DNA from: Bacteroidota bacterium | GTDB taxonomy: Bacteria; Bacteroidota; Bacteroidia; UBA7662; CANHCV01 | Direction of reading: 5' to 3' | NCBI GenBank assembly: GCA_027488715.1 | Contig: JAIYBD010000099.1 | Span: 1 to 6,136, forward strand | DNA: 6,136 nt | Shown here: positions 1-6,056 of the stretch, one piece after another | Layout: every line of letters starts with the position of its first letter | How positions within the stretch are numbered: the stretch's first letter is position 1 | The notes under the pieces: generated by a model | Seen by the model: only the letters and a program-made list of their open reading frames with translations | What the model was told of the DNA's origin: nothing | The model's database searches: none | Program-made: the position numbers and the translations under genes

Positions 1-574
1 CACGGGTTTTCGAGCGGGATTTAGCGGAAGAGGTTTGTCGAGACAACGCATCAAACCGAATGTCATGGCTTTGGGTGCTCGAACGCCATTGCTCAATCAC
101 AATGGAAACCCCAGTACCGGCTCGGGAACCTCGTTTAGTGGACCGGTGATTGCCGGTGCAATGGCGTGTTTGGTTCAAGCATTTCCTCAAAAAAACAATT
201 GGGAATTGATGAAAGCCGTTGAAAAAAGCTCCAGTCAATTTCAAAATCCCGACACCTTGATGGGGTACGGAATTCCCGACTTTGGGAAGGCCTATCAAGC
301 GTTAAACCAATGGAACAAGTACTTTCCGAAAGATCAGGATTTCTGTTTGGTGTTCCCGAATCCGGTTGGCATAAACTCGAGAATTGTTTTCAAAGAGGCG
401 TATGCATCGGTAACTCTGCGTTTGTGGGATAGCCGAGGTCGATTGATCAAACAATGGAACATTGCCAACCAAATGAGTGAAGATTTATCGTGGATCGCTC
501 AATTGCAGCAAGGCGCCTACTTTTTGGATGTAGAAACGGAATTGCTGCAAACCCGAATTCGATTGGTTCATTAA
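1..574 (+). CDS. S8 (subtilisin-like) serine protease with T9SS type A sorting domain, 3' part only
   Basis: This is the C-terminal 190 codons of a secreted serine endopeptidase, read in the frame whose first whole codon is at position 2; the start, signal peptide and the Asp/His of the catalytic triad lie outside the window. Visible residues 16-25 (RIKPNVMALG) and 40-51 (GSGTSFSGPVIA) are the typical subtilase segments, with the nucleophile Ser at residue 44 (bases 131-133). A GYGIPDF segment, common at the end of S8 domains in Bacteroidota, follows. From about residue 107 (FPNPV, then LWDSRGRLIKQW, LQQGAYFLDV and the end RIRLVH) the protein matches the type A C-terminal sorting domain used by the type IX secretion system, so the product is probably exported across the outer membrane and attached to the surface or released. 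No linker separates protease and sorting domains. The substrate is unknown. The stop overlaps that of convergent rsmG. The family call is firm; the subfamily is not assigned. Confidence 0.9.
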   Translation, partial: TGFRAGFSGRGLSRQRIKPNVMALGARTPLLNHNGNPSTGSGTSFSGPVIAGAMACLVQAFPQKNNWELMKAVEKSSSQFQNPDTLMGYGIPDFGKAYQALNQWNKYFPKDQDFCLVFPNPVGINSRIVFKEAYASVTLRLWDSRGRLIKQWNIANQMSEDLSWIAQLQQGAYFLDVETELLQTRIRLVH

Positions 575-1179
575 TCAACCACAACGATTTTTTTCGTCTC
601 GAAAAATTCTTCGTTAAAATAATCGGAAATGGAGGTGATGGAGGCATTCCATCCGCTTGTTTCAATTTCTTCGTTCAAGTCGCCTCCCTTCAAAAAAACG
701 TATTTTCCGTCGTTAGCGATGAGGTGCTCCGTCCAATTTCGCAATTCCACCATTTGAGCTACTGCCCGACAAGTGATGGCATCGTACTTGGATTTTAGGG
801 TTTCTACCCGAATGGCTTGGGCTTCTACATGGTCCAATTCTAGGGCATCAGCCACCCCTTGAACAACCTTGATTTTTTTGGCGATGCTATCCACCAAATG
901 GAATTGTTTATCGGGATAATAAATGGCTAGCGGAATGCCCGGAAATCCTCCACCGCATCCGAAATCCAAAACGGTATTTCGATCTTCCAAGACCCCCAAT
1001 TTTGCGATGGCTAAACTGTGAAGAACGTGGTGGACGTAAAATTGGTCGATATCTTTTCTCGAAATAACATTGATTTGAGCATTCCAAGTTTCGTACAACG
1101 ATTTTAGTTGGTCGAACTGCTCTTTTTGACGATCAGATAAATCGGGAAAATGATGGAAAATGAGATCAACGCCCTGCAT
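571..1179 (-). CDS. rsmG: 16S rRNA (guanine527-N7)-methyltransferase RsmG (GidB)
   Basis: This cytoplasmic enzyme transfers a methyl group from S-adenosylmethionine to N7 of G527 in the 530 loop of 16S rRNA; in other bacteria its loss gives low-level streptomycin resistance. The product is 202 residues, close to the usual length of just over 200. Seen in the sequence: WNAQINVISRKD (32-43) and FYVHHVLHSL (47-56) of the N-terminal family signature, the glycine-rich SAM-binding motif VLDFGCGGGFPGIPLAI (70-86), HLVDSIAKK (94-102) ending the second strand of the fold, CRAVA (137-141) and FLKGG (162-166). The frame stays open upstream to 1452, but that extension overlaps the glycosyltransferase gene and does not look like RsmG. 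The ATG at 1179-1177 is preferred because it gives the family N-terminus and forms a TAATG overlap with the upstream stop, suggesting coupled translation. No promoter of its own is visible. Confidence 0.95.
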   Translation of the reverse strand: MQGVDLIFHHFPDLSDRQKEQFDQLKSLYETWNAQINVISRKDIDQFYVHHVLHSLAIAKLGVLEDRNTVLDFGCGGGFPGIPLAIYYPDKQFHLVDSIAKKIKVVQGVADALELDHVEAQAIRVETLKSKYDAITCRAVAQMVELRNWTEHLIANDGKYVFLKGGDLNEEIETSGWNASITSISDYFNEEFFETKKIVVVD

Positions 1180-2318
1180 TACCAATCGGTTTTTTTGCTG
1201 AACCAACCGTCCATGGTGAAGTAAACGTGCAACATGGGAAAGATAAATTCTAAAACGGGGAAAAGGTAAGGAATGCGCTTTTCGCCGACTTTTAATGCCA
1301 TTTTTGACATGGAAATCCAGCGAATGAGGAAGGTGATTCCCCAAACGCCTAAGGCAATATAGGCGAAGGTGGCGTTGTTTTCTTTCAAGAGCAAATACGG
1401 GAATGCAAAAACAAAAAACAACAATCCAAAATACCAAGAGGCCGTGCCCCATCCGAGAAACAACTTATGGCTGGTTTTGTACCATTTGCTGGTGCTGGCA
1501 TGCCTTCTTTTTTGACGCATCCAATGGTTGAAATCTTCCTTAGGTTTGGAGATGGTCATGGCCGATCGGTTGAGGACCAATCCTACATTGGTTTCTGTTG
1601 CGGCCATGTTTACGAATAAATCATCGTCGCCCGATGGGTGGTGAATGTGTTTGCTAAATCCTTTTTGTTCGTAGAAAAGCGATTTGGTGTATCCCAAATT
1701 TCGTCCAACACCCATATATGGAATACCTGCCAAGGTAAAGGAGAAATAATTGAGGGCTGTTAATACGGTGTCGAACTGAATAAGGAGATTGAGGAAATTC
1801 TTCTGTTTTTTGTAGCTTCCGTAGCCGAGAACGATGCGTTTCCCGTTGTTGAAACCGGCGTTCATCTCCCGCAGCCAATGCTGGCTTGCCGGACGGCAAT
1901 CGGCATCTGAGAAGACCAAATACTCGTTTTTCGACGCTTTGATCCCGTAGAAAAGGGCCAGTTTCTTTCCGCGTCGATACTTCTCGTTATCTTGAACTTC
2001 GGAAATGCGCAAGTGGGGATAGTGGGTTTGCAGTTGCTCCAAAATAACCGATGTAGCGTCGTAAGAACCATCGTTCACCACCACAACCTCGTAACTCGGG
2101 TAATCTTGATTCAAAAAATACTGCAAATTATCATGCAAATTTTCGGCTTCATTTTTAGCCGCAATGATGATAGAGATTGGACGAAATTCCGTTTGTCCTT
2201 CGCTAGAAGTGGAGAATCCCCACGATCTGATCCAGAAGTAAACAACAAAAAGAAGGTGGAGTCCCAAGGGAAACACCACTAAAAACAAGATTATTTCTGC
2301 ATGACTAAATCCAAACAC
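1179..2318 (-). CDS. Membrane-anchored family 2 glycosyltransferase
   Basis: The 379-residue protein is a processive-type or membrane-bound GT2 enzyme that probably moves a sugar from a nucleotide-sugar onto a lipid or envelope glycan at the cytoplasmic face; donor and acceptor cannot be read from sequence. One N-terminal membrane segment (about 8-30) precedes a GT-A domain: PISIIIAAKNEAENL (47-61), VVVVNDGSYDATS (78-90), the metal-binding SDADCRP (137-143), GDDDL (230-234) as the likely catalytic acid region, and RQKRRHAS (268-275) in the position of the Q/RxxRW motif. Three or so membrane segments follow (about 290-312, 317-334, 350-368). The only reasonable start is GTG at 2318: no ATG occurs between the upstream in-frame stop near 2361 and residue 152. 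An AAGGAAA lies just upstream. It is first in a two-gene unit with rsmG, a pairing with no obvious functional logic. Confidence 0.88.
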   Translation of the reverse strand: MFGFSHAEIILFLVVFPLGLHLLFVVYFWIRSWGFSTSSEGQTEFRPISIIIAAKNEAENLHDNLQYFLNQDYPSYEVVVVNDGSYDATSVILEQLQTHYPHLRISEVQDNEKYRRGKKLALFYGIKASKNEYLVFSDADCRPASQHWLREMNAGFNNGKRIVLGYGSYKKQKNFLNLLIQFDTVLTALNYFSFTLAGIPYMGVGRNLGYTKSLFYEQKGFSKHIHHPSGDDDLFVNMAATETNVGLVLNRSAMTISKPKEDFNHWMRQKRRHASTSKWYKTSHKLFLGWGTASWYFGLLFFVFAFPYLLLKENNATFAYIALGVWGITFLIRWISMSKMALKVGEKRIPYLFPVLEFIFPMLHVYFTMDGWFSKKTDW

Positions 2319-2323
2319 CGCGA

Positions 2324-2330
2324 TTTCCTT
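2324..2330 (-). promoter_or_regulatory. Candidate ribosome binding site of the glycosyltransferase gene
   Basis: On the - strand AAGGAAA ends five bases before the GTG at 2318. It resembles a Shine-Dalgarno sequence and supports the GTG start. It also lies in an A-rich run, so the match could be chance, and Bacteroidota often initiate without such a site. Confidence 0.35.
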
Positions 2331-2341
2331 TTTTTCAGGGT

Positions 2342-2349
2342 TATTTTTG
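2342..2349 (+). promoter_or_regulatory. Candidate Bacteroidota -7 promoter element for tgt
   Basis: TATTTTTG matches the Bacteroidota -7 consensus TAnnTTTG and lies about 54 bases before the tgt ATG at 2404, within the only intergenic space available to the + strand cluster. No good TTG-type -33 element is seen at the expected distance upstream, so the call is tentative. For the - strand unit only a weaker TAACTTTA (bases 2385-2378) was noted, also without a -33 partner. Confidence 0.3.
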
Positions 2350-2403
2350 CAACAGCGAAATTACCTTCAATTTCACTTAAAGTTATTTTCAAGTTTTCAA
2401 CGA

Positions 2404-3537
2404 ATGGATTTTTTTGAACTTCAAGCTACCGATTCTCAATCCCGTGCACGGGCTGGGGTGATTCATACCGATCATGGCGATATCTTAACTCCCATCTTTA
2501 TGCCCGTGGGTACCATTGGTTCGGTGAAAGCGGTGAAACAGGAGGATTTGGAAGATTTGGTCAAAGCCCAAATTATTTTAGGAAACACGTATCACCTTTA
2601 TTTACGTCCGGGAATGGATTTGATGAAGCAATACGGCGGTTTGCATCGGTTCATGAATTGGGAACGCCCCATTTTAACCGACAGCGGTGGATATCAGGTT
2701 TTTTCCTTGGCCCACCGTCGGAAAATTAAGGAGGAAGGAGTTACGTTTGCCTCGCATATCGATGGAAGCAAGCATTTGTTTACACCTGAAAATGTGATGG
2801 AAATTCAAACCGCTATCGGTTCTGATATCATGATGGCCTTCGACGAATGTCCGCCTTATCCGGCAGAGAAGAAGTACGTGGAGCAGTCGATGCACCTTAC
2901 TCACCGGTGGTTGAAACGATGCATTGCTCATAAAGCAACGCTTGAGCCGTTGTACGGACATCGGCAATTTTTGTTTCCGATTGTTCAAGGAGGGGTACAT
3001 GCCGATTTGCGGGCTGAAAGTTGCAAATTTATTGCCGATCAAGGTCAGCCCGGAAACGCCATCGGCGGACTTTCGGTGGGTGAACCTACGGAAATGATGT
3101 ACGAGATGACGGAAATTTGTACGGATATTCTTCCCAAAGATCGTCCGCGCTATTTGATGGGGGTTGGAACGCCTGCAAATCTGTTGGAATGCATCGAGCG
3201 CGGCATCGATATGTTTGATTGCGTAATGCCTACCCGAAATGCTCGGAATGGAAATTTGTTTACCCGTCAGGGCATCATCAATATCCGCAATAAAAAGTGG
3301 CAAAATGTTCAGGAACCCATTGATGCCCTTAGCGATTTGCCTTTAGATCATCGGTATTCGCTAGCCTATCTTCGGCATTTGTTTGCCGCCGAGGAGATGT
3401 TGGGCCCTATGATTGCTTCCATCCATAATTTGGCGTTTTACCTGTGGTTGGTGGGCGAGGCTAGAAAGCACATTTTAGCCGGCGATTTTGTTGCGTGGAA
3501 AAACAGTATCTTGCCTCAGATTTCTCAAAAATTGTAA
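2404..3537 (+). CDS. tgt: tRNA-guanine(34) transglycosylase (queuine/preQ1 tRNA-ribosyltransferase)
   Basis: This cytoplasmic enzyme swaps guanine at wobble position 34 of GUN-anticodon tRNAs (Asp, Asn, His, Tyr) for the queuosine precursor preQ1, by a covalent intermediate on an Asp. The product is 377 residues, the normal bacterial length. Seen: LTPIFMPVGT (28-37), TDSGGYQVFSLA (92-103) with general acid/base Asp93, MAFDECP (144-150) with base-recognition Asp147, FPIVQGG (191-197), GGLSVGE (221-227), and the nucleophile motif GIDMFDCVMPTRNARNG (267-283) with Asp272. ATG at 2404 is chosen because the family N-terminus begins there; a TTG 57 bases upstream only adds unrelated sequence. The striking oddity is the zinc site: the three usual Cys ligands fall on Ser310, Leu312 and Asp315, while the fourth ligand, His341 in SIHNLAFYL, remains with unchanged spacing. 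The rest of the region (YSLAYLRHL) is intact, so the enzyme is probably active. It is first in a cluster with the LptF/LptG-type permease. Confidence 0.97.
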   Translation: MDFFELQATDSQSRARAGVIHTDHGDILTPIFMPVGTIGSVKAVKQEDLEDLVKAQIILGNTYHLYLRPGMDLMKQYGGLHRFMNWERPILTDSGGYQVFSLAHRRKIKEEGVTFASHIDGSKHLFTPENVMEIQTAIGSDIMMAFDECPPYPAEKKYVEQSMHLTHRWLKRCIAHKATLEPLYGHRQFLFPIVQGGVHADLRAESCKFIADQGQPGNAIGGLSVGEPTEMMYEMTEICTDILPKDRPRYLMGVGTPANLLECIERGIDMFDCVMPTRNARNGNLFTRQGIINIRNKKWQNVQEPIDALSDLPLDHRYSLAYLRHLFAAEEMLGPMIASIHNLAFYLWLVGEARKHILAGDFVAWKNSILPQISQKL

Positions 3538-3539
3538 CC

Positions 3540-4625
3540 TTGTTTAAAATCCTCGATCGATATATCCTTCAGAAATTCATTGGAACCTTTGTGTTTCTGA
3601 TGTTTTTGTTGATTTTGATTTTCTTGATTTTCGATCTTTCCGAGAATATAGATAAATTTTTATCGAGGAATGCCCCGGTTGAGGAGATTGTGTTCGATTA
3701 TTATTTGAACTCCATACCTTTTTATTTGTCGTTGGTTTTTCCGCTTTTTGTATTTCTTTCGGTGATTTTTTTTACTTCGAAAATGGCGAATCGAAGCGAG
3801 ATCATTCCCATCCTTGGAAGTGGAGTGGGTTTGTGGCGTTTGGCTCGGCCGTATTTGGTGGGTTCGGCCATGATTGCTTCATTTTTCTTTGTGATGATTG
3901 GGTATGTTTTGCCTCCAGCCAACAAGAAAAGAATGGATTTTATGACTAAATACGTTCGTGATGGGGTGTATTTAACGGGTAGAAATGCTCATTTGCAAAT
4001 TGCTAAGGGGAAGTTTATTTATTTTGAAAGTTTTCAATATCCCGATTCGGCTGGGTTTCTTTTTTCGTACGAGGAAATTGTTGGGGGGAAGTTGAAGCGT
4101 AAGTTTTTTGCCGATCGGTTGCAATGGGATGCTAAACGGCAGGAGTGGAAAGCCGATCAATATTATTGGAGGATTTACCTGCCGCAACGGAAGGAGCGGA
4201 TTGAGCGAGGAGCGACTACTTGGATTAAGATTCCATTGCATCCCAACGATGTGGGGCGAAGTTTTGAAGGAGAGGATATTTCAACGCTAACGACGCCTGA
4301 TTTGAAGAAATTTATTGCGCTGGAGGAGTTGCGGGGTAGGGAAGTGTCTTACCTGAATTTTGAGGTTTGGAAGCGTTTAACAGCGCCGGCAACAACGTTG
4401 GTATTGACCTTAATCGGTTTGGCGCTTTCAGCCAGGAAGAAGCGGGGAGGCATTGGATTGAACTTGGCGGTAGGTATTGGATTGTGTTTTTCCTACATTT
4501 TGTTGGACCGATTTTCATCGATTTTTGCGGCAAATAATGATTTGCCAGTGGTACTTGCGGCTTGGATTCCAACCGTTTTTTTTGGAATTGTTGCTTATTT
4601 TCTTGTTCGTTTTGCACCTAAGTAA
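3540..4625 (+). CDS. LptF/LptG-family lipopolysaccharide export permease (YjgP/YjgQ)
   Basis: This inner-membrane subunit works with the LptB ATPase to extract lipopolysaccharide from the inner membrane and pass it to the LptC-LptA bridge. The 361-residue product has the family layout: three N-terminal membrane segments (about 12-31, 57-80, 103-124), a periplasmic beta-rich domain (about 145-270), then three C-terminal segments (about 281-297, 304-325, 335-356). ILDRYILQKFIGTF at the start, a cluster RKKRGGIG (299-306) between segments four and five, and LDRF (322-325) fit the family. Which of the two paralogues, LptF or LptG, cannot be told. The start is taken as TTG at 3540, two bases after the tgt stop, giving MFKILDRYIL; a GTG at 3495 would add 15 unrelated residues and overlap tgt. 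No ATG is available near the family N-terminus. Co-transcription with tgt is likely. Confidence 0.92.
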   Translation: MFKILDRYILQKFIGTFVFLMFLLILIFLIFDLSENIDKFLSRNAPVEEIVFDYYLNSIPFYLSLVFPLFVFLSVIFFTSKMANRSEIIPILGSGVGLWRLARPYLVGSAMIASFFFVMIGYVLPPANKKRMDFMTKYVRDGVYLTGRNAHLQIAKGKFIYFESFQYPDSAGFLFSYEEIVGGKLKRKFFADRLQWDAKRQEWKADQYYWRIYLPQRKERIERGATTWIKIPLHPNDVGRSFEGEDISTLTTPDLKKFIALEELRGREVSYLNFEVWKRLTAPATTLVLTLIGLALSARKKRGGIGLNLAVGIGLCFSYILLDRFSSIFAANNDLPVVLAAWIPTVFFGIVAYFLVRFAPK

Positions 4626-5514
4626 ATTACAAAGTCAGTTGGCCTTGCATGGCATTGTCTTCATTTGGGGATTCACAGCCATTTTAGGAAAATTGATTGA
4701 TTTGCCGTCGGAGCAATTGGTGTGGTGGAGAATGGGATTGGCATGGGTAGGGTTATGGGTGATTGGGAAGTTTTTACACGCCCATTTATCAAATCCGAAG
4801 AATCGGTGGAAGGTTTGGGGTGTTGGAGTGTTGGTTGCATTGCACTGGCTTTGTTTTTTTGAGTCAGCCAAAGTTTCTAACGTTACCGTTTCGTTGTTGG
4901 GCTTGAGCTCTTCGGCCTTTTTTACGTCGTTACTGGAACCGTATATTTTAAAAAGGCCGATTGATCGAAAGGAAGTTTTTTTAGGATTAATCACCGTTTT
5001 AGGAATTTTTTTAGCTTTTCCTTTTGATCATCCGGGGAATTTAGGCCTGGGGTTGTTGTATTCATTTGGAGCTTCCGTATTTGGAACGTTATTCAGTACG
5101 ATCAATGGACTTTTGAAGCAAGAAGAATCGGCGGCGGCCATTGCCAAGCACGAGTTTTTGGGTGGATTTTTGGTTTTGACCATCTTCCTCATTTTTCTTG
5201 ACCCATCCATGAAGTTTGTGTCCGTTCCTTCGTGGGGGAATATGAAATATTTATTGATTTTAAGTTGGATTTGCACCAGTTTTGCCTTTTTAGCCAGTGT
5301 TTATTTATTGAAGTATCTTACGCCTTTTACGGTAAATCTTACCGTGAATTTGGAACCCGTTTACGGAATTTTGATGGCCTTGATTATATTTCATGAGCAT
5401 GCTATGTTAACTCCCATGTTTTATGGGGGAGCGGCAGTGGTGATGGTTTCTGTGTTGTTGAATGCGTGGTTTAAAAGGAAGAACCAATGGGTTGAAGAAG
5501 AAGTAGAGATCTAG
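4612..5514 (+). CDS. EamA/DMT-superfamily inner-membrane transporter
   Basis: This is a drug/metabolite transporter-type permease of about 300 residues with roughly ten hydrophobic segments arranged as two EamA halves. The first half begins LALHGIVFIWGFTAILGKLI (10-29); the second includes LLYSFGASVFGTLFSTING (148-166) and ends in the characteristic NLEPVYGILMALIIFHE (247-263), followed by a last membrane segment and a charged cytoplasmic tail (KRKNQWVEEEVEI). Family members export amino acids, metabolites or drugs; the substrate cannot be predicted. The frame is open upstream to 4477, but that part lies over the conserved 3' end of the permease gene. TTG at 4612 is chosen, overlapping the permease by 14 bases and leaving a short N-terminal tail before the first membrane segment; TTG codons at 4639 and 4645 are alternatives. 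No ATG is available there. It is the last gene of the tgt cluster. Confidence 0.88.
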   Translation: MHLSKLQSQLALHGIVFIWGFTAILGKLIDLPSEQLVWWRMGLAWVGLWVIGKFLHAHLSNPKNRWKVWGVGVLVALHWLCFFESAKVSNVTVSLLGLSSSAFFTSLLEPYILKRPIDRKEVFLGLITVLGIFLAFPFDHPGNLGLGLLYSFGASVFGTLFSTINGLLKQEESAAAIAKHEFLGGFLVLTIFLIFLDPSMKFVSVPSWGNMKYLLILSWICTSFAFLASVYLLKYLTPFTVNLTVNLEPVYGILMALIIFHEHAMLTPMFYGGAAVVMVSVLLNAWFKRKNQWVEEEVEI

Positions 5515-5536
5515 GAACTTAGTTTGTTCAAAATAG

Positions 5537-5570
5537 AGTTTTTTCGAAATAGGTTTTTAAAAAAAACTTT
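5537..5570 (+). terminator. Weak candidate terminator of the tgt cluster
   Basis: AGTTTTTT (5537-5544) can pair with AAAAAACT (5561-5568) and is followed by a short T run; an alternative inner pairing uses 5553-5558. It starts 22 bases after the transporter stop, a suitable place. The stem is almost entirely A-T, so it would be unstable, and low-complexity A/T runs can form such pairs by chance. Confidence 0.22.
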
Positions 5571-5733
5571 TAGGGTAAAAATGAAAGTGCCATTACCCTG
5601 GTTAACATCAAACAATGTAGAAATTAAACTTTTTCTGGATGGGGCAAATTCTCGCCGATTTTCTAGGATGCTTGTTTGGACAAACCCAGGTATCGCCAAA
5701 CCCTATTCGGGCGTTTTATGACAAGTTTCGGGC

Positions 5734-5757
5734 TTCAATTTTTTGAATAAAATTGAA
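5734..5757. repeat. Perfect 9-bp inverted repeat with 6-base loop
   Basis: TTCAATTTT (5734-5742) and AAAATTGAA (5749-5757) are exact reverse complements around a six-base loop, and GCTTC (5732-5736) with GAAGC (5763-5767) offers an alternative outer pairing. It could be a weak hairpin in RNA or a binding site for a dimeric protein. There is no long T run after it on either strand, so it is not called a terminator. Confidence 0.5.
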
Positions 5758-5905
5758 ATTTGGAAGCAAAAAAAAGGTTTCGGCATAAAAAAGGGTAGGA
5801 TTCCATAAAATTTCGGCTAACCATGTTGAAAATGGGGATCGCCTATTCCCTACTAGATACCTTAGAGATCTCTCAACGACCACACTGCGTTCTTTAAAGA
5901 AATCT

Positions 5906-5983
5906 GGGACTACGTCTCACCCCTCCCCGGAAGTAAAGTTAGGGGTTAGAGCCGTTTCAACCGTTTCCAATTTTTTTAAAGAT
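5906..5983 (+). repeat. Intergenic direct repeat, copy 1
   Basis: About 78 bases, matching 6057-6135 with roughly nine substitutions and one single-base gap by hand alignment (near 87% identity). The best-conserved cores are CCGGAAGTAAAGTTA (5927-5941) and AGAGCCGTTTCAA (5948-5960). Inside it a nine-base unit is repeated in tandem: CCGTTTCAA (5952-5960) then CCGTTTCCA (5961-5969). It ends in a T run and AAAGAT. No coding frame is conserved between the copies because of the gap. The element is not a recognised repeat family to me. Confidence 0.8.
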
Positions 5984-6020
5984 GGCCATATGGTTGACAA
6001 CAACATAAGAAAATAACCAA

Positions 6021-6035
6021 GGTTTGAAGCAAACC
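6021..6035. repeat. Perfect 6-bp inverted repeat with 3-base loop
   Basis: GGTTTG (6021-6026) and CAAACC (6030-6035) flank AAG, in the 73-base spacer between the two direct-repeat copies. It could form a small hairpin; short palindromes of this size also arise by chance. Confidence 0.4.
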
Positions 6036-6056
6036 CCAAAAAGAAAATCAAAAACG

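Larger units (their letters stand above)
5515..5905. other. Non-coding stretch after the transporter gene, with short palindromes
   Basis: No credible gene is seen on either strand. Open frames of 62 and 65 codons overlap each other, lack family-like sequence and use weak starts. The stretch holds several short inverted repeats: 5537-5544 with 5561-5568, 5734-5742 with 5749-5757, AGAGATCTCT at 5864-5873 and TTCTTTAAAGAA at 5890-5901. TTTCGGC occurs twice (5778-5784 and 5811-5817). Together with the repeats to its right it makes more than 600 bases of gene-free DNA, long for the otherwise tightly packed window. Confidence 0.6.

Noticed and set aside
1180..1452. N-terminal extension of RsmG in the same frame
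   Set aside because: It lies antiframe-shifted over the conserved C-terminal membrane region of the glycosyltransferase, resembles no RsmG N-terminus, and the ATG at 1179 gives the normal family length.
2674..3303. 209-codon open frame on the - strand
   Set aside because: It is the shadow of tgt, whose frame carries all the family motifs; the antisense product resembles nothing I recognise.
5694..5717. Terminator-like stem CGCC/GGCG followed by TTTT
   Set aside because: Only a four-base stem with a 12-base loop, about 180 bases after the last gene; too weak to list.
5524..5721. 65-codon open frame on the + strand (with an inner ATG at 5581 giving 46 codons) and a 62-codon frame on the - strand at 5511-5699
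   Set aside because: The two overlap, are short, have no recognisable domain and sit in A/T-rich DNA; the - frame also runs up against the transporter stop. Nothing favours either as a gene.
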